Source: Bacillus sp. Marseille-Q1617
Lineage (GTDB): Bacteria; Bacillota; Bacilli; Bacillales; Bacillaceae_B
NCBI RefSeq assembly: GCF_903645295.1
Contig: NZ_CAHJXM010000003.1
Span: forward strand, 806,001-870,000
Length of the DNA: 64,000 nt
Direction of reading: 5' to 3'
The notes under the pieces are model-generated. The model had not been told where the DNA came from, did no database searches, and saw only the letters and a program-made list of their open reading frames with translations. The position numbers and the translations under genes are program-made. Below are positions 34,023 to 43,448 of the stretch, piece after piece; the stretch's first letter is position 1; every line of letters begins with the position of its first letter.

Positions 34023-34754
34023 TTGGATATAAAAGAACAGGCAGAGCTTCTTATAACTCTATTTGGGATGGTAGCTACAGTAGGGGCGGCTATAGCCGCA
34101 ATGATTTCAGCAAGTGTGGCTAAAAAATCAACTGTCTTGTCTTCAAAACAGTTAGAGGAAATGAAACAACAAAGATATGACATGAATAGACCAGATGTCT
34201 TTATAGCAAGTAAGTTGATTTACTTGAAGTATAACCCAAGTACAGGATATGGAAACTTTATTGAAGATGAGAAACAACCCGAATTAATAATTTCTAACGT
34301 AGGACAGGGTCATGCTAAAAATATTAATATTAAATGGGAACTGGATGTCACAAGACATATACAATTTATTAGTACATTTTCATTTGGGGCAAGTAAGGTT
34401 CATAGATATATAGAAGAAAGTATACTTAATACAGAGAATGGAGTTACATTTATTGAAGAGGATTTGAAAGATTATACATCCGTATATTTAAAAGGGAAGG
34501 AATATTCCTTGAAAATACCATTCTCATATTTAGAAATATTATCTCTTCTGCTCCACTTATTCCAAGAAGAACAACTTGATAGCTCAGTTATACCATCTAT
34601 AAAGTTGGAAATGAACTTTACTGATATATATAATAATAGTAATCTAAAACGATTTGTAATATCACCTAGAATTGCTACCCAAACTTCCAGTACATCTGAT
34701 GGGAAACTGTCTGATTATAAAATTCAATTAAATTTAATAGTAAATGAGTTATAA
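34023..34754 (+). CDS. Single-helix membrane protein paired with the Mrr-like nuclease
   Basis: 243 residues from TTG 34023 (AAAAGGGAGAAG upstream; the longer start at 33957 has no site). One membrane helix near residues 11-28 (ITLFGMVATVGAAIAAMIS), then a short coiled region and a soluble beta-rich C-terminal domain (LIISNVGQGHAKNINIKWE ... YSLKIPFSYLEILSLLLHLF). No recognised family. It lies 73 nt after the nuclease gene and ends before a terminator, so the two probably form one unit. Role unknown. Confidence 0.65.
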   Translation: MDIKEQAELLITLFGMVATVGAAIAAMISASVAKKSTVLSSKQLEEMKQQRYDMNRPDVFIASKLIYLKYNPSTGYGNFIEDEKQPELIISNVGQGHAKNINIKWELDVTRHIQFISTFSFGASKVHRYIEESILNTENGVTFIEEDLKDYTSVYLKGKEYSLKIPFSYLEILSLLLHLFQEEQLDSSVIPSIKLEMNFTDIYNNSNLKRFVISPRIATQTSSTSDGKLSDYKIQLNLIVNEL

Positions 34755-34893
34755 TTTACTTATTATGAGTAAGTGCGTAAAGTAATTTTGGAATGTGTCA
34801 AAACATATCTCCTGCTGAATTTTATTTGAATCCTCTTGCCTTAAGTAATTGCGTGTCTTCAAAAGGAATAAAAATTGTTTTTATGTGATTCAG

Positions 34894-34940
34894 AAAAGTG
34901 TCATATCCCTCTAAAACAGAGATATATGACACTTTTTTTA
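34894..34940 (+). terminator. Rho-independent terminator before the glucan locus
   Basis: AAAAGTGTCATAT and ATATGACACTTTTTTT form the stem around a 17-nt centre; it insulates the Mrr pair from the sugar locus. Confidence 0.88.
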
Positions 34941-34996
34941 TTTCTCCTACAAACCACCCTCCCAAAACAATCAAATAAATTACACCAACACAAAAA

Positions 34997-35026
34997 TGTA
35001 AGCGGTTTTATAATAAAGCGCTTTCA
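34997..35026 (+). promoter_or_regulatory. Two cre-like sites and -10 box upstream of the sugar ABC operon
   Basis: TGTAAGCGGTTTTA (34997-35010) and ATAAAGCGCTTTCA (35013-35026) match the CcpA cre consensus TGAAAGCGCTTTCA at 10 and 12 of 14 positions. A TATAAT box (35009-35014) lies between them, so occupancy would block transcription. The same core AAGCGCTTTCA occurs at 47230-47243 before the second half of the locus. A LacI-type local repressor could bind too, but none is encoded here. Confidence 0.65.
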
Positions 35027-35064
35027 CGGAAAATGAAGGTAACGAAAAGGGAGGGGTTAAGGAT

Positions 35065-36342
35065 ATGAATGCTTGGAAGAAGTTTATGACGGGTGCAGCG
35101 ATATCCACGATGTTGTTTGCTGGAGGATGCAGCGGGGGATCGAGTGAGACTGGGTCTGAGAGCAGTGGCGACAAGGTCGTGTTGGATTATTGGCATACGT
35201 ATAGTGATCAGGAAGAGGTCATTCTTAATGAGAAGATCAAACCATTGTTTGAGAAGGAGCATCCTGAGATTGAGTTGAAGCTTACGAGGATGCCCTATGA
35301 AGGATTGAAGCAGCAGGTGATCGCGGGGGTATCCGGCGGGGAAGCGCCTGATTTGATGCGTATGGATATTGTGTGGGTTTCTGAGTTTGCGAAGATGGGC
35401 GCCCTACAGGAAGTCAGCGGCATGGAAGGGTTCGAGGATGTGAAGAACAGTGTCTTTGAAGCTCCGATGGCGACGAACATCTATGATGGTAAGTATTATG
35501 GCGTGCCGGTCAATACAAATACGAAAATAGCAATCTATAATAAAGGTCTACTTGAAAAAGCTGGCTACACGGAAGCGCCTAAGACGATGGATGAGTTGAA
35601 GGATGCAGCGAAGAAGGCAGTGGATGCCGGAGCTAAAGGCGGGATCGGCATCGGCGGAAGCAATACGTGGGGATTCCTTCCGTACTTCTGGAGTCTTGGC
35701 GGCAAGTTGACGAATGATGATTATACAAAGTTTGACGGGTTTTTAAATAGTAAGGAAAGCGTTGCTGCGGTTGAAGAAATGGCTTCATGGCAGAAGGATA
35801 AGCTGCTTTCTCCTACCATTCTTGGCGGTGAACCTGGCGCCTGGGACGGAATGAAAGCCGGTCAGTACCTGATGCTGGATGACGGCCCTTGGTTCTACAG
35901 TATTCTTGGAAATGAAGAAGGCAGCAAATTCAATCCGGAAGAACAAACAGTCAGCGGACTGATTCCTGAAGGTCCTGGTGGAAGCCGTTCTGTTATCGGC
36001 GGTGAGAACCTTGTCACATTTGCAGGTTCCGAACACCCTGAAGAAGCATGGACGTTTGCGAAATGGATGTTGACAGAAGAGCCTCAGAAATTGATGGCTG
36101 AAGCAGGATTGATTCCTACGAATAAGAACGCTGCGAATGATCCGAAAGTGATTGAGAATCCGATTGTTGAGAAATATGTCAAGCAGCTGGAAACAGCGCT
36201 GCCGCGTACACCGATTGCTGAGTGGTCGGAAATTGAAGAGGTCATTAACTTGAACTTTGAGAAAGTGATGCGCGGGAAGATGAAACCGAAAGAAGCAATG
36301 GATGATGCAGCGAAGAAAGCGGATGCCATTCTTCAACAGTAA
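35065..36342 (+). CDS. Extracellular sugar-binding lipoprotein (ABC transporter, SBP family 1)
   Basis: 425 residues with lipoprotein signal MNAWKKFMTGAAISTMLFAGGC. The mature protein starts LDYWHTYSDQEEV and has the family 1 solute-binding pattern (EAPDLMRMDIVWVSEFAKMGALQ, GVPVNTNTKIAIYNK, WTFAKWMLTEEPQKLMAEAGLIPT). It should bind isomalto-oligosaccharides or cyclic isomalto-oligosaccharides delivered by the GH66 enzymes; this is inferred from context. First gene of the operon and followed by a hairpin that should raise its dosage over the permeases. About 40% similar by eye to the second binding protein at 43449. Confidence 0.9.
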   Translation: MNAWKKFMTGAAISTMLFAGGCSGGSSETGSESSGDKVVLDYWHTYSDQEEVILNEKIKPLFEKEHPEIELKLTRMPYEGLKQQVIAGVSGGEAPDLMRMDIVWVSEFAKMGALQEVSGMEGFEDVKNSVFEAPMATNIYDGKYYGVPVNTNTKIAIYNKGLLEKAGYTEAPKTMDELKDAAKKAVDAGAKGGIGIGGSNTWGFLPYFWSLGGKLTNDDYTKFDGFLNSKESVAAVEEMASWQKDKLLSPTILGGEPGAWDGMKAGQYLMLDDGPWFYSILGNEEGSKFNPEEQTVSGLIPEGPGGSRSVIGGENLVTFAGSEHPEEAWTFAKWMLTEEPQKLMAEAGLIPTNKNAANDPKVIENPIVEKYVKQLETALPRTPIAEWSEIEEVINLNFEKVMRGKMKPKEAMDDAAKKADAILQQ

Positions 36343-36351
36343 TGTTGACAA

Positions 36352-36388
36352 GAGAAGGTACTCACCTATTTGGTGCAGTATCTTCTTT
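36352..36388 (+). terminator. Intercistronic attenuating hairpin
   Basis: GAAGGTACTCACC and GGTGCAGTATCTTC pair with small bulges and are followed by TTTC. Such partial terminators between a binding-protein gene and its permeases are common and set high SBP to permease ratios. Confidence 0.55.
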
Positions 36389-36417
36389 CATTCATAAGGA
36401 CATAAGGAGGGATCAAG

Positions 36418-37377
36418 ATGGACCCGAATCTAAATAACAATCACAGTGATATTATTCTTACTGAAAAAAAACCATTTTCCCAGCGGTTCAAAAAAGGGGC
36501 GAAGCAGTGGCTAGATGTCTCGCCGTTTCTACTCATCGGGCTTGCCGGGGCCAGTATATTTGTCATCTATCCCCTCATCAAAGGGATTGTCATGAGCTTT
36601 CAGGACTATAACATTCTTCCGGGTACGGAAAGTCCGTTTGTCGGGCTGGAAAACTATAAAAAGGCTTTCTCAGATCCGGCTTTTGCATACGCCGTCAGGA
36701 ATACGTTTCTCAACACGGTCGTTACGGTTCCGATCAACTGGTTTTTAGGGTTGTTTTTTGCTGTGTTGATCAATATTCAATTTGTTAAGTACAAGATTAC
36801 GTTCAGGACATTGTATTATCTGCCGATCATCACGTCGTGGATCGTTGTTGCATTCCTTTTCCGCTACCTGTTTGCAGATGGGGAAAACGGACTGATCAAC
36901 TTCGCGCTCGTGAATCTGGGGATTGTGGATGAACCGATCAGCTGGCTGCAAAACCAGTGGACGGCGATGGTCGTCATCTGGCTGTTCCATATCTGGAAGA
37001 CGGTAGGATGGACTGTGGTCATCTATCTGGCAGCGCTCCAGGGGATTCCAAAGAATCTATATGAAGCGGCGGCGATCGACGGGGCAAGCGGGATAAAAGC
37101 GTTCCGTTTTGTCACGATACCGATGCTTCGACCGATTACAGCTTTTGTCATTATTAACCTGGTCATGGGTGCGTTCAACTTCTTCCCGCAGGTCTACTTC
37201 ATCACAAACGGCGGACCGATGGGGCAGACAGAAGTGCTGCAGAGCATGATCTACAAGCAGGCATTCAGCAATTTCAACTTTGGCTATTCTTCAGCACTCG
37301 GTGTAATAATGGGTCTGACGATCTTCCTGATTACATTCACGCAGCAGAAGAAATTGAGCAATCAGAAATTCATGTAG
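36418..37377 (+). CDS. Sugar ABC transporter permease (MalF type)
   Basis: 319 residues with six membrane helices and the MalF-like EAA loop NLYEAAAIDGASGIKAFRFVTIPMLRP (about 210-236), which contacts the ATPase. N-terminal LDVSPFLLIGLAGASIFVIYPLIKGI is typical of the carbohydrate uptake family. It pairs with the MalG-type permease 21 nt downstream. GGAGGGATC precedes the ATG. Confidence 0.93.
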   Translation: MDPNLNNNHSDIILTEKKPFSQRFKKGAKQWLDVSPFLLIGLAGASIFVIYPLIKGIVMSFQDYNILPGTESPFVGLENYKKAFSDPAFAYAVRNTFLNTVVTVPINWFLGLFFAVLINIQFVKYKITFRTLYYLPIITSWIVVAFLFRYLFADGENGLINFALVNLGIVDEPISWLQNQWTAMVVIWLFHIWKTVGWTVVIYLAALQGIPKNLYEAAAIDGASGIKAFRFVTIPMLRPITAFVIINLVMGAFNFFPQVYFITNGGPMGQTEVLQSMIYKQAFSNFNFGYSSALGVIMGLTIFLITFTQQKKLSNQKFM

Positions 37378-37398
37378 ATAGAAGAGGAGGGGAAAAGT

Positions 37399-38232
37399 AT
37401 GAATGGGAACTTTTTTAGTAAATTGATTGTTTATCTGTTTCTCATATTGGGAGTCATCGTCTTTATCACACCTTTTATCTATATGGTGATGACGACGTTT
37501 ATAAACGGCGCATACTCACTTCCGAAGCCGCAGGAAGTATTCACGGCAGTACCCAATTTTGAAAACTATGAAATTGTCTGGAATAAGAACAACTTCTTTC
37601 GTTACTTTATGAACAGCTTGCTGGTCGCAGGCGTTGCGACGGTCGGAAGTGTTTTCCTTGGAGCATTGACGGCGTATGCCTTTGTCCGGTTTACGTTCCC
37701 GGGCAAGGAACTGTTATTCAGGGTCTTTTTATTCACGATGATGATTCCGCTTGTTCTTGCGATCGTGCCTCAATTTACCGTCATCAAAAACCTCGGACTT
37801 GTGAACACATATTGGGGCTTGTGGCTGTTGTATATCGGCGGCGGTGTAGTCGGTTCTACTTTCTTCTTGAGGGGCTTCTTTGAGACGGTACCGAAGGAAT
37901 TGGAAGAATCCATCTTGATGGATGGAGGCGGGAACTGGACGATTTTCAGAAGGATCTATCTGCCTCTTTCAAAGCCGGCGCTCGGTACCATGGCAATCTT
38001 CTCATTCTCGGGGACATGGGATGAGTACTTCGTGGCGCTGACGATCATCAAGGATGAAGCGATGAGGACATTGCCGATCGCGCTCATGATGTTCCAGGGG
38101 AAATATGCAAGCAACTGGTCATGGATTTTCGCGGCTTCCTTGATTGCGATCCTGCCGGTGATCATCATTTATATTATCTTCCAGAAGAAGTTTGTACAGA
38201 GTGGGCATTCAGAAGGAGCGGTTAAAGGATAA
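37399..38232 (+). CDS. Sugar ABC transporter permease (MalG type)
   Basis: 277 residues, six helices; EAA loop PKELEESILMDGGGNWTIFRRIYLPLSKPALG lies near 160-192. GAGGAGGGG precedes the start. With the MalF-type partner it forms the channel of the uptake system. No ATP-binding gene exists in the locus, so a shared MsmX/MsmK-type ATPase encoded elsewhere is needed (established for several Bacillus sugar importers; here an inference). Confidence 0.93.
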   Translation: MNGNFFSKLIVYLFLILGVIVFITPFIYMVMTTFINGAYSLPKPQEVFTAVPNFENYEIVWNKNNFFRYFMNSLLVAGVATVGSVFLGALTAYAFVRFTFPGKELLFRVFLFTMMIPLVLAIVPQFTVIKNLGLVNTYWGLWLLYIGGGVVGSTFFLRGFFETVPKELEESILMDGGGNWTIFRRIYLPLSKPALGTMAIFSFSGTWDEYFVALTIIKDEAMRTLPIALMMFQGKYASNWSWIFAASLIAILPVIIIYIIFQKKFVQSGHSEGAVKG

Positions 38233-38251
38233 CTCATAGTAGAGGAATAGG

Positions 38252-40048
38252 GTGAAAAGAATGGGAAAAAAGAAAAGCCTGGCCGTTCTGGCAAGCATGT
38301 CACTTACAGCAGCAATGCTTTTCGGGTGTATGAATTCAAACTCTGAACCTGTTTTTCAATCGGAGACGATTCAGCAGGGGAAATGGGTGAAAGAGCTGAC
38401 CACGGATAAAGCCGCCTATGCACCGGGGGATTCTGTGAAACTATCATTATCCCTGAACGAAAAAGTAGAAGAAGGAAAAATACTAGTTCAGTATAAGCAT
38501 CTGGACGAAACGGTGAAAGAAGAAGAAATAGACTTAAAAGGTCAAGACATATCTTGGTCATGGAAACCCAAGAAAGAGGATTTCAAAGGATATATGGTAG
38601 AAGTGTATGTGAAACAAGGAGATGAGGTCATTGACCACCAGAACATAGGGGTTGATGTATCATCCGATTGGGCTAAGTTTCCGAGGTACGGCTATCTTGC
38701 TGATTTCTTTGAGATGGAAGCAGGTCAGCAGGAAGATGTGATTGACAGGTTAAACCGTTATCACATCAACGGGCTGCAATTTTACGATTGGCAGTATAAA
38801 CACGAGAAGCCGTTAAAGATGGAAGACGGCAAGGTTGCGGAAACCTGGCCGGATATCGCCAACCGGGAAGTCTCCAGGGAAACGATCGAACGCTACATTT
38901 CCCTTGCACATGAAAAGAATATGAAGACGATGAATTATAATCTCCTGTTCGGCAGCTATGAAAATGCCGAAAGTGAGGGAGTGAAAAAAGAGTGGGGCCT
39001 CTTCAAGGATCCTGATGCCGAAGAGCAGGATAAGCATCCCCTCCCTGATAATTGGGCGAGTGATATTTACCTGATGGATCCCTCCAATAAAGAATGGCAG
39101 GATTTCATTATCAATGAAGAAAAACAAGTGTTTGACCATCTGGACTTTGACGGGTGGCACGTCGATCAGCTCGGTGACCGTGGCGTACTTTGGAATGCAA
39201 AAGGAAAGACGGTCGACCTGTCGGCCACCTACGTGCCGTTTTTGAAGGAAGCCAAACAGGAACTTGGGACAGATTTAGTGATGAATGCCGTTTCGCAGTA
39301 TGCACAGGGCTACATCGCGTCACAGGCACCGGTCAGTTTCCTGTATTCGGAACTCTGGGATGGGCACAAAACGTATTCGAGTCTTAAAGGCGTCATCGAT
39401 CAGAATGGTAAATACAGCAAAGGGAAGCTGAATACGATCCTCGCTGCCTATATGAACTATGACTTATCCGACTCGATGGGAGAATTCAATACACCAGGCG
39501 TTCTGATGACGAATGCGGTTATTTTCGCATCGGGAGGGGCTCACTTGGAACTTGGTGAAAATATGCTCTCGAAAGAGTATTTCCCTCACAAGAAATTAAG
39601 TATGAGTGAAGAGCTGAACACCGAATTGACAAGGTATTATGACTTCCTGGTCGCCTATCAAAATCTCCTGCGTGACGGCGGGGAGGAAACGGAAAAAGAA
39701 GTGAAAGTAAAGGGTGATTTAACCGTCTCAGATCAGCCGAAGCTCGGCTCGGTCTGGTCATTTTCCAAAAAGAAAGAGGATAAGCAGCTCATCCATCTGA
39801 TTAATTTCACTGATGCCGCTTCTCTGGAGTGGCGCGATAACCAAGGGACGCAGCCCGAACCCGAAGAAAAGAAGGACATCGAAGTGGAAGTGAAAGTAGA
39901 CGGAAAGGCGGACAAGGTCTGGGTGGCGACACCTGATGCCTACCAAGGTTCCCCAGTTGAAATCGACTTTAAGCAAAAAGGGGACTCGATTACGTTCACT
40001 GTACCATCCCTGAAGTATTGGGACATGGTTGTAATCGATTATAAATAG
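38252..40048 (+). CDS. GH66 lipoprotein (dextranase-type)
   Basis: 598 residues with lipoprotein signal ending MLFGC. An N-terminal Ig-like domain (ELTTDKAAYAPGDSVKLSLSL, about 45-140) precedes the GH66 barrel (PRYGYLADFFEME...NGLQFYDWQYKHE). The nucleophile is Asp305 in FDGWHVDQLGDRG and the acid/base Glu367 in LYSELWDGHKTY. A C-terminal beta-sandwich closes it. There is no CBM35 insertion, so it fits endo-dextranase or cyclodextran-hydrolysing types. Being lipid-anchored beside the importer, it may trim glucan at the cell surface. GTG 38252 and ATG 38261 are both plausible starts. Confidence 0.9.
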   Translation: MKRMGKKKSLAVLASMSLTAAMLFGCMNSNSEPVFQSETIQQGKWVKELTTDKAAYAPGDSVKLSLSLNEKVEEGKILVQYKHLDETVKEEEIDLKGQDISWSWKPKKEDFKGYMVEVYVKQGDEVIDHQNIGVDVSSDWAKFPRYGYLADFFEMEAGQQEDVIDRLNRYHINGLQFYDWQYKHEKPLKMEDGKVAETWPDIANREVSRETIERYISLAHEKNMKTMNYNLLFGSYENAESEGVKKEWGLFKDPDAEEQDKHPLPDNWASDIYLMDPSNKEWQDFIINEEKQVFDHLDFDGWHVDQLGDRGVLWNAKGKTVDLSATYVPFLKEAKQELGTDLVMNAVSQYAQGYIASQAPVSFLYSELWDGHKTYSSLKGVIDQNGKYSKGKLNTILAAYMNYDLSDSMGEFNTPGVLMTNAVIFASGGAHLELGENMLSKEYFPHKKLSMSEELNTELTRYYDFLVAYQNLLRDGGEETEKEVKVKGDLTVSDQPKLGSVWSFSKKKEDKQLIHLINFTDAASLEWRDNQGTQPEPEEKKDIEVEVKVDGKADKVWVATPDAYQGSPVEIDFKQKGDSITFTVPSLKYWDMVVIDYK

Positions 40049-40117
40049 GCTCTATTGCTCCCGTTTCCAAGGAGAGATATGATAGATAACAAGAGTAACG
40101 GAAAGAGGGATTAGCAG

Positions 40118-41902
40118 ATGATACAGCTTCTACAGAAACGTCTGGCTGCAAAAGTCATTCTCACCATATTAGTCGTTTGCTTAATCCCGACAGTCTTCAA
40201 TAGTGTGTTCTTCTACCGTTCTGCCTCGGACGTCGTAAAAGAAAATGTAAGGGAATCATCAAGACAGATTGCCAGACAGGCAGCGGAATCTCTGTCCTTT
40301 ATCTTCTCCAACGGGAGTGATATGTCCGACCTGATCTATAGTAATGAACGAATACAGGAGATCGTGAAGGATGATTTGAAAAGCGGCTCCCCAGCCGCCG
40401 GGAAAGAAGAAAATCAAGAGTATATGACCTCCTATCTGAATTCAAATATTTATACGAGTTCATTCGTGAGGATCCTCTACGTATTGAAGCAAGAAGGGAA
40501 GAGCTGGGGGAGCGGGACATTTTCCCCCTATAAGCTCTCACAAGTGAACGTCGATGAGATGGACTGGGCCGAGGAAGCTGTTCGAAGAGACGGAGAGTTG
40601 GTCTGGGGTGGGCTTGAGTATGACCGGTTCAGCGGAGCCGGCGAAAACACCGATCTTGTCCTGCCAATCACCAGGGTGCTGAAAGACTTTGATACGATGG
40701 AGAACATCGCCTACGTCCAGGTCGGCCTGGACGGAAAGGCGATATTGGATAAAATCAACCAGATCAAGCTTGGGAAGACCGGCCATTTCTTTGTGGTGAA
40801 TGAGCAGGCTGAAGTTGTGATTGATAATGATTTAGAGTCCCTTCATAAACCCGTTGAGAATAAGGAAATGCGGGACTATATCCTATCTCAAAAAAGGGAA
40901 TTCGAATATGAAGAAGAGGATATCCCTTATTATGGCGTTACGGAACCAATCGGGAACGGCTGGCTGATTGTCGGCAGGGTGCCTACATCTGAAATCACCG
41001 GTGAAATCATTTCGATTCAAAAAATCATCATTGGTGCATCCGTCATTTTCGGAATATTGGCGATTCTCGTCGGGAGCTTTATTGCAAAGAAAGTGACCGA
41101 TCCGGTTAAGATTTTGACGCAGCAGATGAAGCTTGTCGGTGAGGGGAACTTGAAAGTGCGTACGAGTGTGGATTCGAAGGATGAAATCGGGATGATGAGC
41201 TCCGAATTCAACCACATGATCAACCGGGTGGAAGAGCTGCTTGAGCAAGTGAAAGAAGAACAGCATCAGAAGCAGGAAGCCGTCCTTCGGGCGATCAAAC
41301 ATAGAATCAATCCTCACTTCCTTTTTAACACATTGAGTACGATCCGCTGGCTTGTCCAGTTCAAGCAGACGGAAAGAGCCAATACCGCGCTTACTGCATT
41401 ATCGAAACTCCTCGAGGGGAATATGGGGAAAAGCGGGAATTTCATCTCCATCAAGGAAGAAGTGGAATTGGTCGAACAGTTCATGGTGATTCTGCAAATC
41501 AGGTATGAGCAAAAGTTCCATTTGGTCACGGATTTTGAAGAGGGCGTGGAAGACTGGGAAATCCCAAGGATGCTTCTGCAGCCGATTGTGGAAAACTCAA
41601 TCTTTCACGGAATCGTGCCAACCGGAACGGAAGGGACCGTGTGGATCACCGGAAAGAATATCCCCGGCGGAATTCAAATCGAGATCAGGGATGATGGAGT
41701 CGGTGTTGAGCAGGATATGTTACAGCGGGTGCAAAGAACATCAGACGGGGACAACTCCTATGTGGGGATCGGATTAAGTCATGTGGCCGATTCCATCAGG
41801 CTTTATTTCGGTCCGGATTCGAAGATGGAAATCAGCAGCGGTGAAGGCACTTTGGTGAAGCTTGTATTGATGAAGAAAACCGGGGGTGATCATGGTGTAT
41901 AA
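40118..41902 (+). CDS. YesM-type sensor histidine kinase
   Basis: 594 residues: membrane helix (about 13-35), extracellular dCACHE sensor (about 38-300), second helix (305-325), HAMP (VTDPVKILTQQMKLVGEGNL), His_kinase with phospho-acceptor His400 in KHRINPHFLFNTLSTIRWL, and HATPase_c (MLLQPIVENSIFHGI, DDGVGV, GIGLSHVADSI). YesM-family kinases sense extracellular sugars, sometimes through a binding protein. It overlaps its response regulator, and a sugar-binding paralogue follows. Confidence 0.92.
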   Translation: MIQLLQKRLAAKVILTILVVCLIPTVFNSVFFYRSASDVVKENVRESSRQIARQAAESLSFIFSNGSDMSDLIYSNERIQEIVKDDLKSGSPAAGKEENQEYMTSYLNSNIYTSSFVRILYVLKQEGKSWGSGTFSPYKLSQVNVDEMDWAEEAVRRDGELVWGGLEYDRFSGAGENTDLVLPITRVLKDFDTMENIAYVQVGLDGKAILDKINQIKLGKTGHFFVVNEQAEVVIDNDLESLHKPVENKEMRDYILSQKREFEYEEEDIPYYGVTEPIGNGWLIVGRVPTSEITGEIISIQKIIIGASVIFGILAILVGSFIAKKVTDPVKILTQQMKLVGEGNLKVRTSVDSKDEIGMMSSEFNHMINRVEELLEQVKEEQHQKQEAVLRAIKHRINPHFLFNTLSTIRWLVQFKQTERANTALTALSKLLEGNMGKSGNFISIKEEVELVEQFMVILQIRYEQKFHLVTDFEEGVEDWEIPRMLLQPIVENSIFHGIVPTGTEGTVWITGKNIPGGIQIEIRDDGVGVEQDMLQRVQRTSDGDNSYVGIGLSHVADSIRLYFGPDSKMEISSGEGTLVKLVLMKKTGGDHGV

Positions 41903-43427
41903 CGTAATGATTGTGGATGATGAACCGATCATCCGCTTCGGCTTGAAATCCTCCATTGACTGGGAAGATAAAAATCTTCACTTGATCGGTGATTTTTCAA
42001 ATGGAAAACAAGCGCTGGAGGCAATGGAAAGAACCGGCCATGTGGATATCCTGATCACCGATATCAAGATGCCTGTAATGGATGGCATCACCCTGATGAA
42101 GAAAGCGCTTCAGGTGAACCCTAAGCTTAAAGTGGTGCTGGTCAGCAGCTACAACGAATTTGAATATGTTCGGGAAGGCCTTACCCACGGGGCGGTTGAT
42201 TATATCTTGAAACAGACACTGGAGCCTGAGCAATTTTCCAAGACCATCCATAAGTGTATAGACAAAATCCTCGAGGAGGAAAAAGTGACAGAGCGGCTTG
42301 ATTATGCGGAACTGGCCAATAAGATTCACGAAAGGCGGAAGACGGAACAATCCATTAAGAGGATTCTCCTGCGAAAAGAACCGTTCCAAGCATCTGAACA
42401 AAGGATTGAAAATCTCCCCATGCCCCAGCTTTTACTACTTGGAAGCATTAAGGATCTTGACCGGCTTCAGGATGAATTTGGTTTCCTCTATAAAAACCTT
42501 ATCATCGAAGAAATTCAGGAGCGTTTCTACAGAGAAACGGAAGACGGGTATTGCTTTCCGATAGGCGAAAACGAACTGATTTTCTTCTTGGGGAATACGG
42601 AAGAACCGCGGGATACCGTGAACAAGTTGAAGCAGAGGATTGAAAAGGAGACGGCGCTGAAGCTTGTGTTCAGCTATGCCGTGGTTACAGATCCGGGAAA
42701 ATTGGTCGATGGATACCATCATGCTTTCCTGGCAGGCGAGCAGTATTTTTTCCAAAGTGATACGGTGATTTTTCCATATGAAAGAGGAAATGAAATGCAT
42801 CAGAAGCCCCTGGGCCTTGAAGAGATAAAAGCCATGCTTCACAGGGAACATTCGCTTGAAAAGTTCCTTGAGGCGAGGTTTGCACGCTGGAAGGAAGAAG
42901 ACATGCACCCTGACCTGATCAAGAAGGAAGCAGGGAATATCCTGAAGGCCCTTTACTGGAACAAGGTCGACCTAGGTGTGTTGATGGACTATATTTCAAG
43001 CATGGATTCTTCCGAAACTCTGGAAGAATTGACGGGACTCTTCCATGAAGCAAGGAATGAATGTGACATGTTTCTGGAATCGGAAAGCATGCATCCACAT
43101 ACGGATAATGAGCTGCTGGATAAGGCATTGGGCTATATCCATGAGCACTTTACACAAGAGATGACGCTGCAGCACGTCGCCGACCATATCCATATCAGCC
43201 GGAATTATTTCAGCATTCTGTTCAAACGCTTCATGGATATCAATTTCATCGATTACGTCATCGGCCTCCGAATCAATAAAGCAAAAGAACTCCTGAGCCA
43301 CACTTCATTGAAGGTCTATGAAGTAGCCGGCGAATCAGGTTTCAATGATGTGAAGTACTTCAGTAAATTATTCAAGAAAATCACCGGACACTCGCCGGGG
43401 GATTACCGGACAGAGCATCACAAATAG
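41892..43427 (+). CDS. YesN-type AraC-family response regulator
   Basis: 511 residues from ATG 41892 (GGGGGTGAT upstream). Receiver domain with IVDDEP and phosphorylatable Asp57 (ILITDIKMPVMDG), a middle region (about 120-400) and a C-terminal AraC DNA-binding domain with two helix-turn-helix units (ALGYIHEHFTQEMTLQHVADHIHISRNYFSILFKRF ... YEVAGESGFNDVKYFSKLFKKITGHSPGDYR). It should activate the glucan locus in response to its kinase. It overlaps the kinase stop by 11 nt. Confidence 0.93.
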   Translation: MVYNVMIVDDEPIIRFGLKSSIDWEDKNLHLIGDFSNGKQALEAMERTGHVDILITDIKMPVMDGITLMKKALQVNPKLKVVLVSSYNEFEYVREGLTHGAVDYILKQTLEPEQFSKTIHKCIDKILEEEKVTERLDYAELANKIHERRKTEQSIKRILLRKEPFQASEQRIENLPMPQLLLLGSIKDLDRLQDEFGFLYKNLIIEEIQERFYRETEDGYCFPIGENELIFFLGNTEEPRDTVNKLKQRIEKETALKLVFSYAVVTDPGKLVDGYHHAFLAGEQYFFQSDTVIFPYERGNEMHQKPLGLEEIKAMLHREHSLEKFLEARFARWKEEDMHPDLIKKEAGNILKALYWNKVDLGVLMDYISSMDSSETLEELTGLFHEARNECDMFLESESMHPHTDNELLDKALGYIHEHFTQEMTLQHVADHIHISRNYFSILFKRFMDINFIDYVIGLRINKAKELLSHTSLKVYEVAGESGFNDVKYFSKLFKKITGHSPGDYRTEHHK

Positions 43428-43448
43428 ATTTGGAAAGGGATTTCTCAC

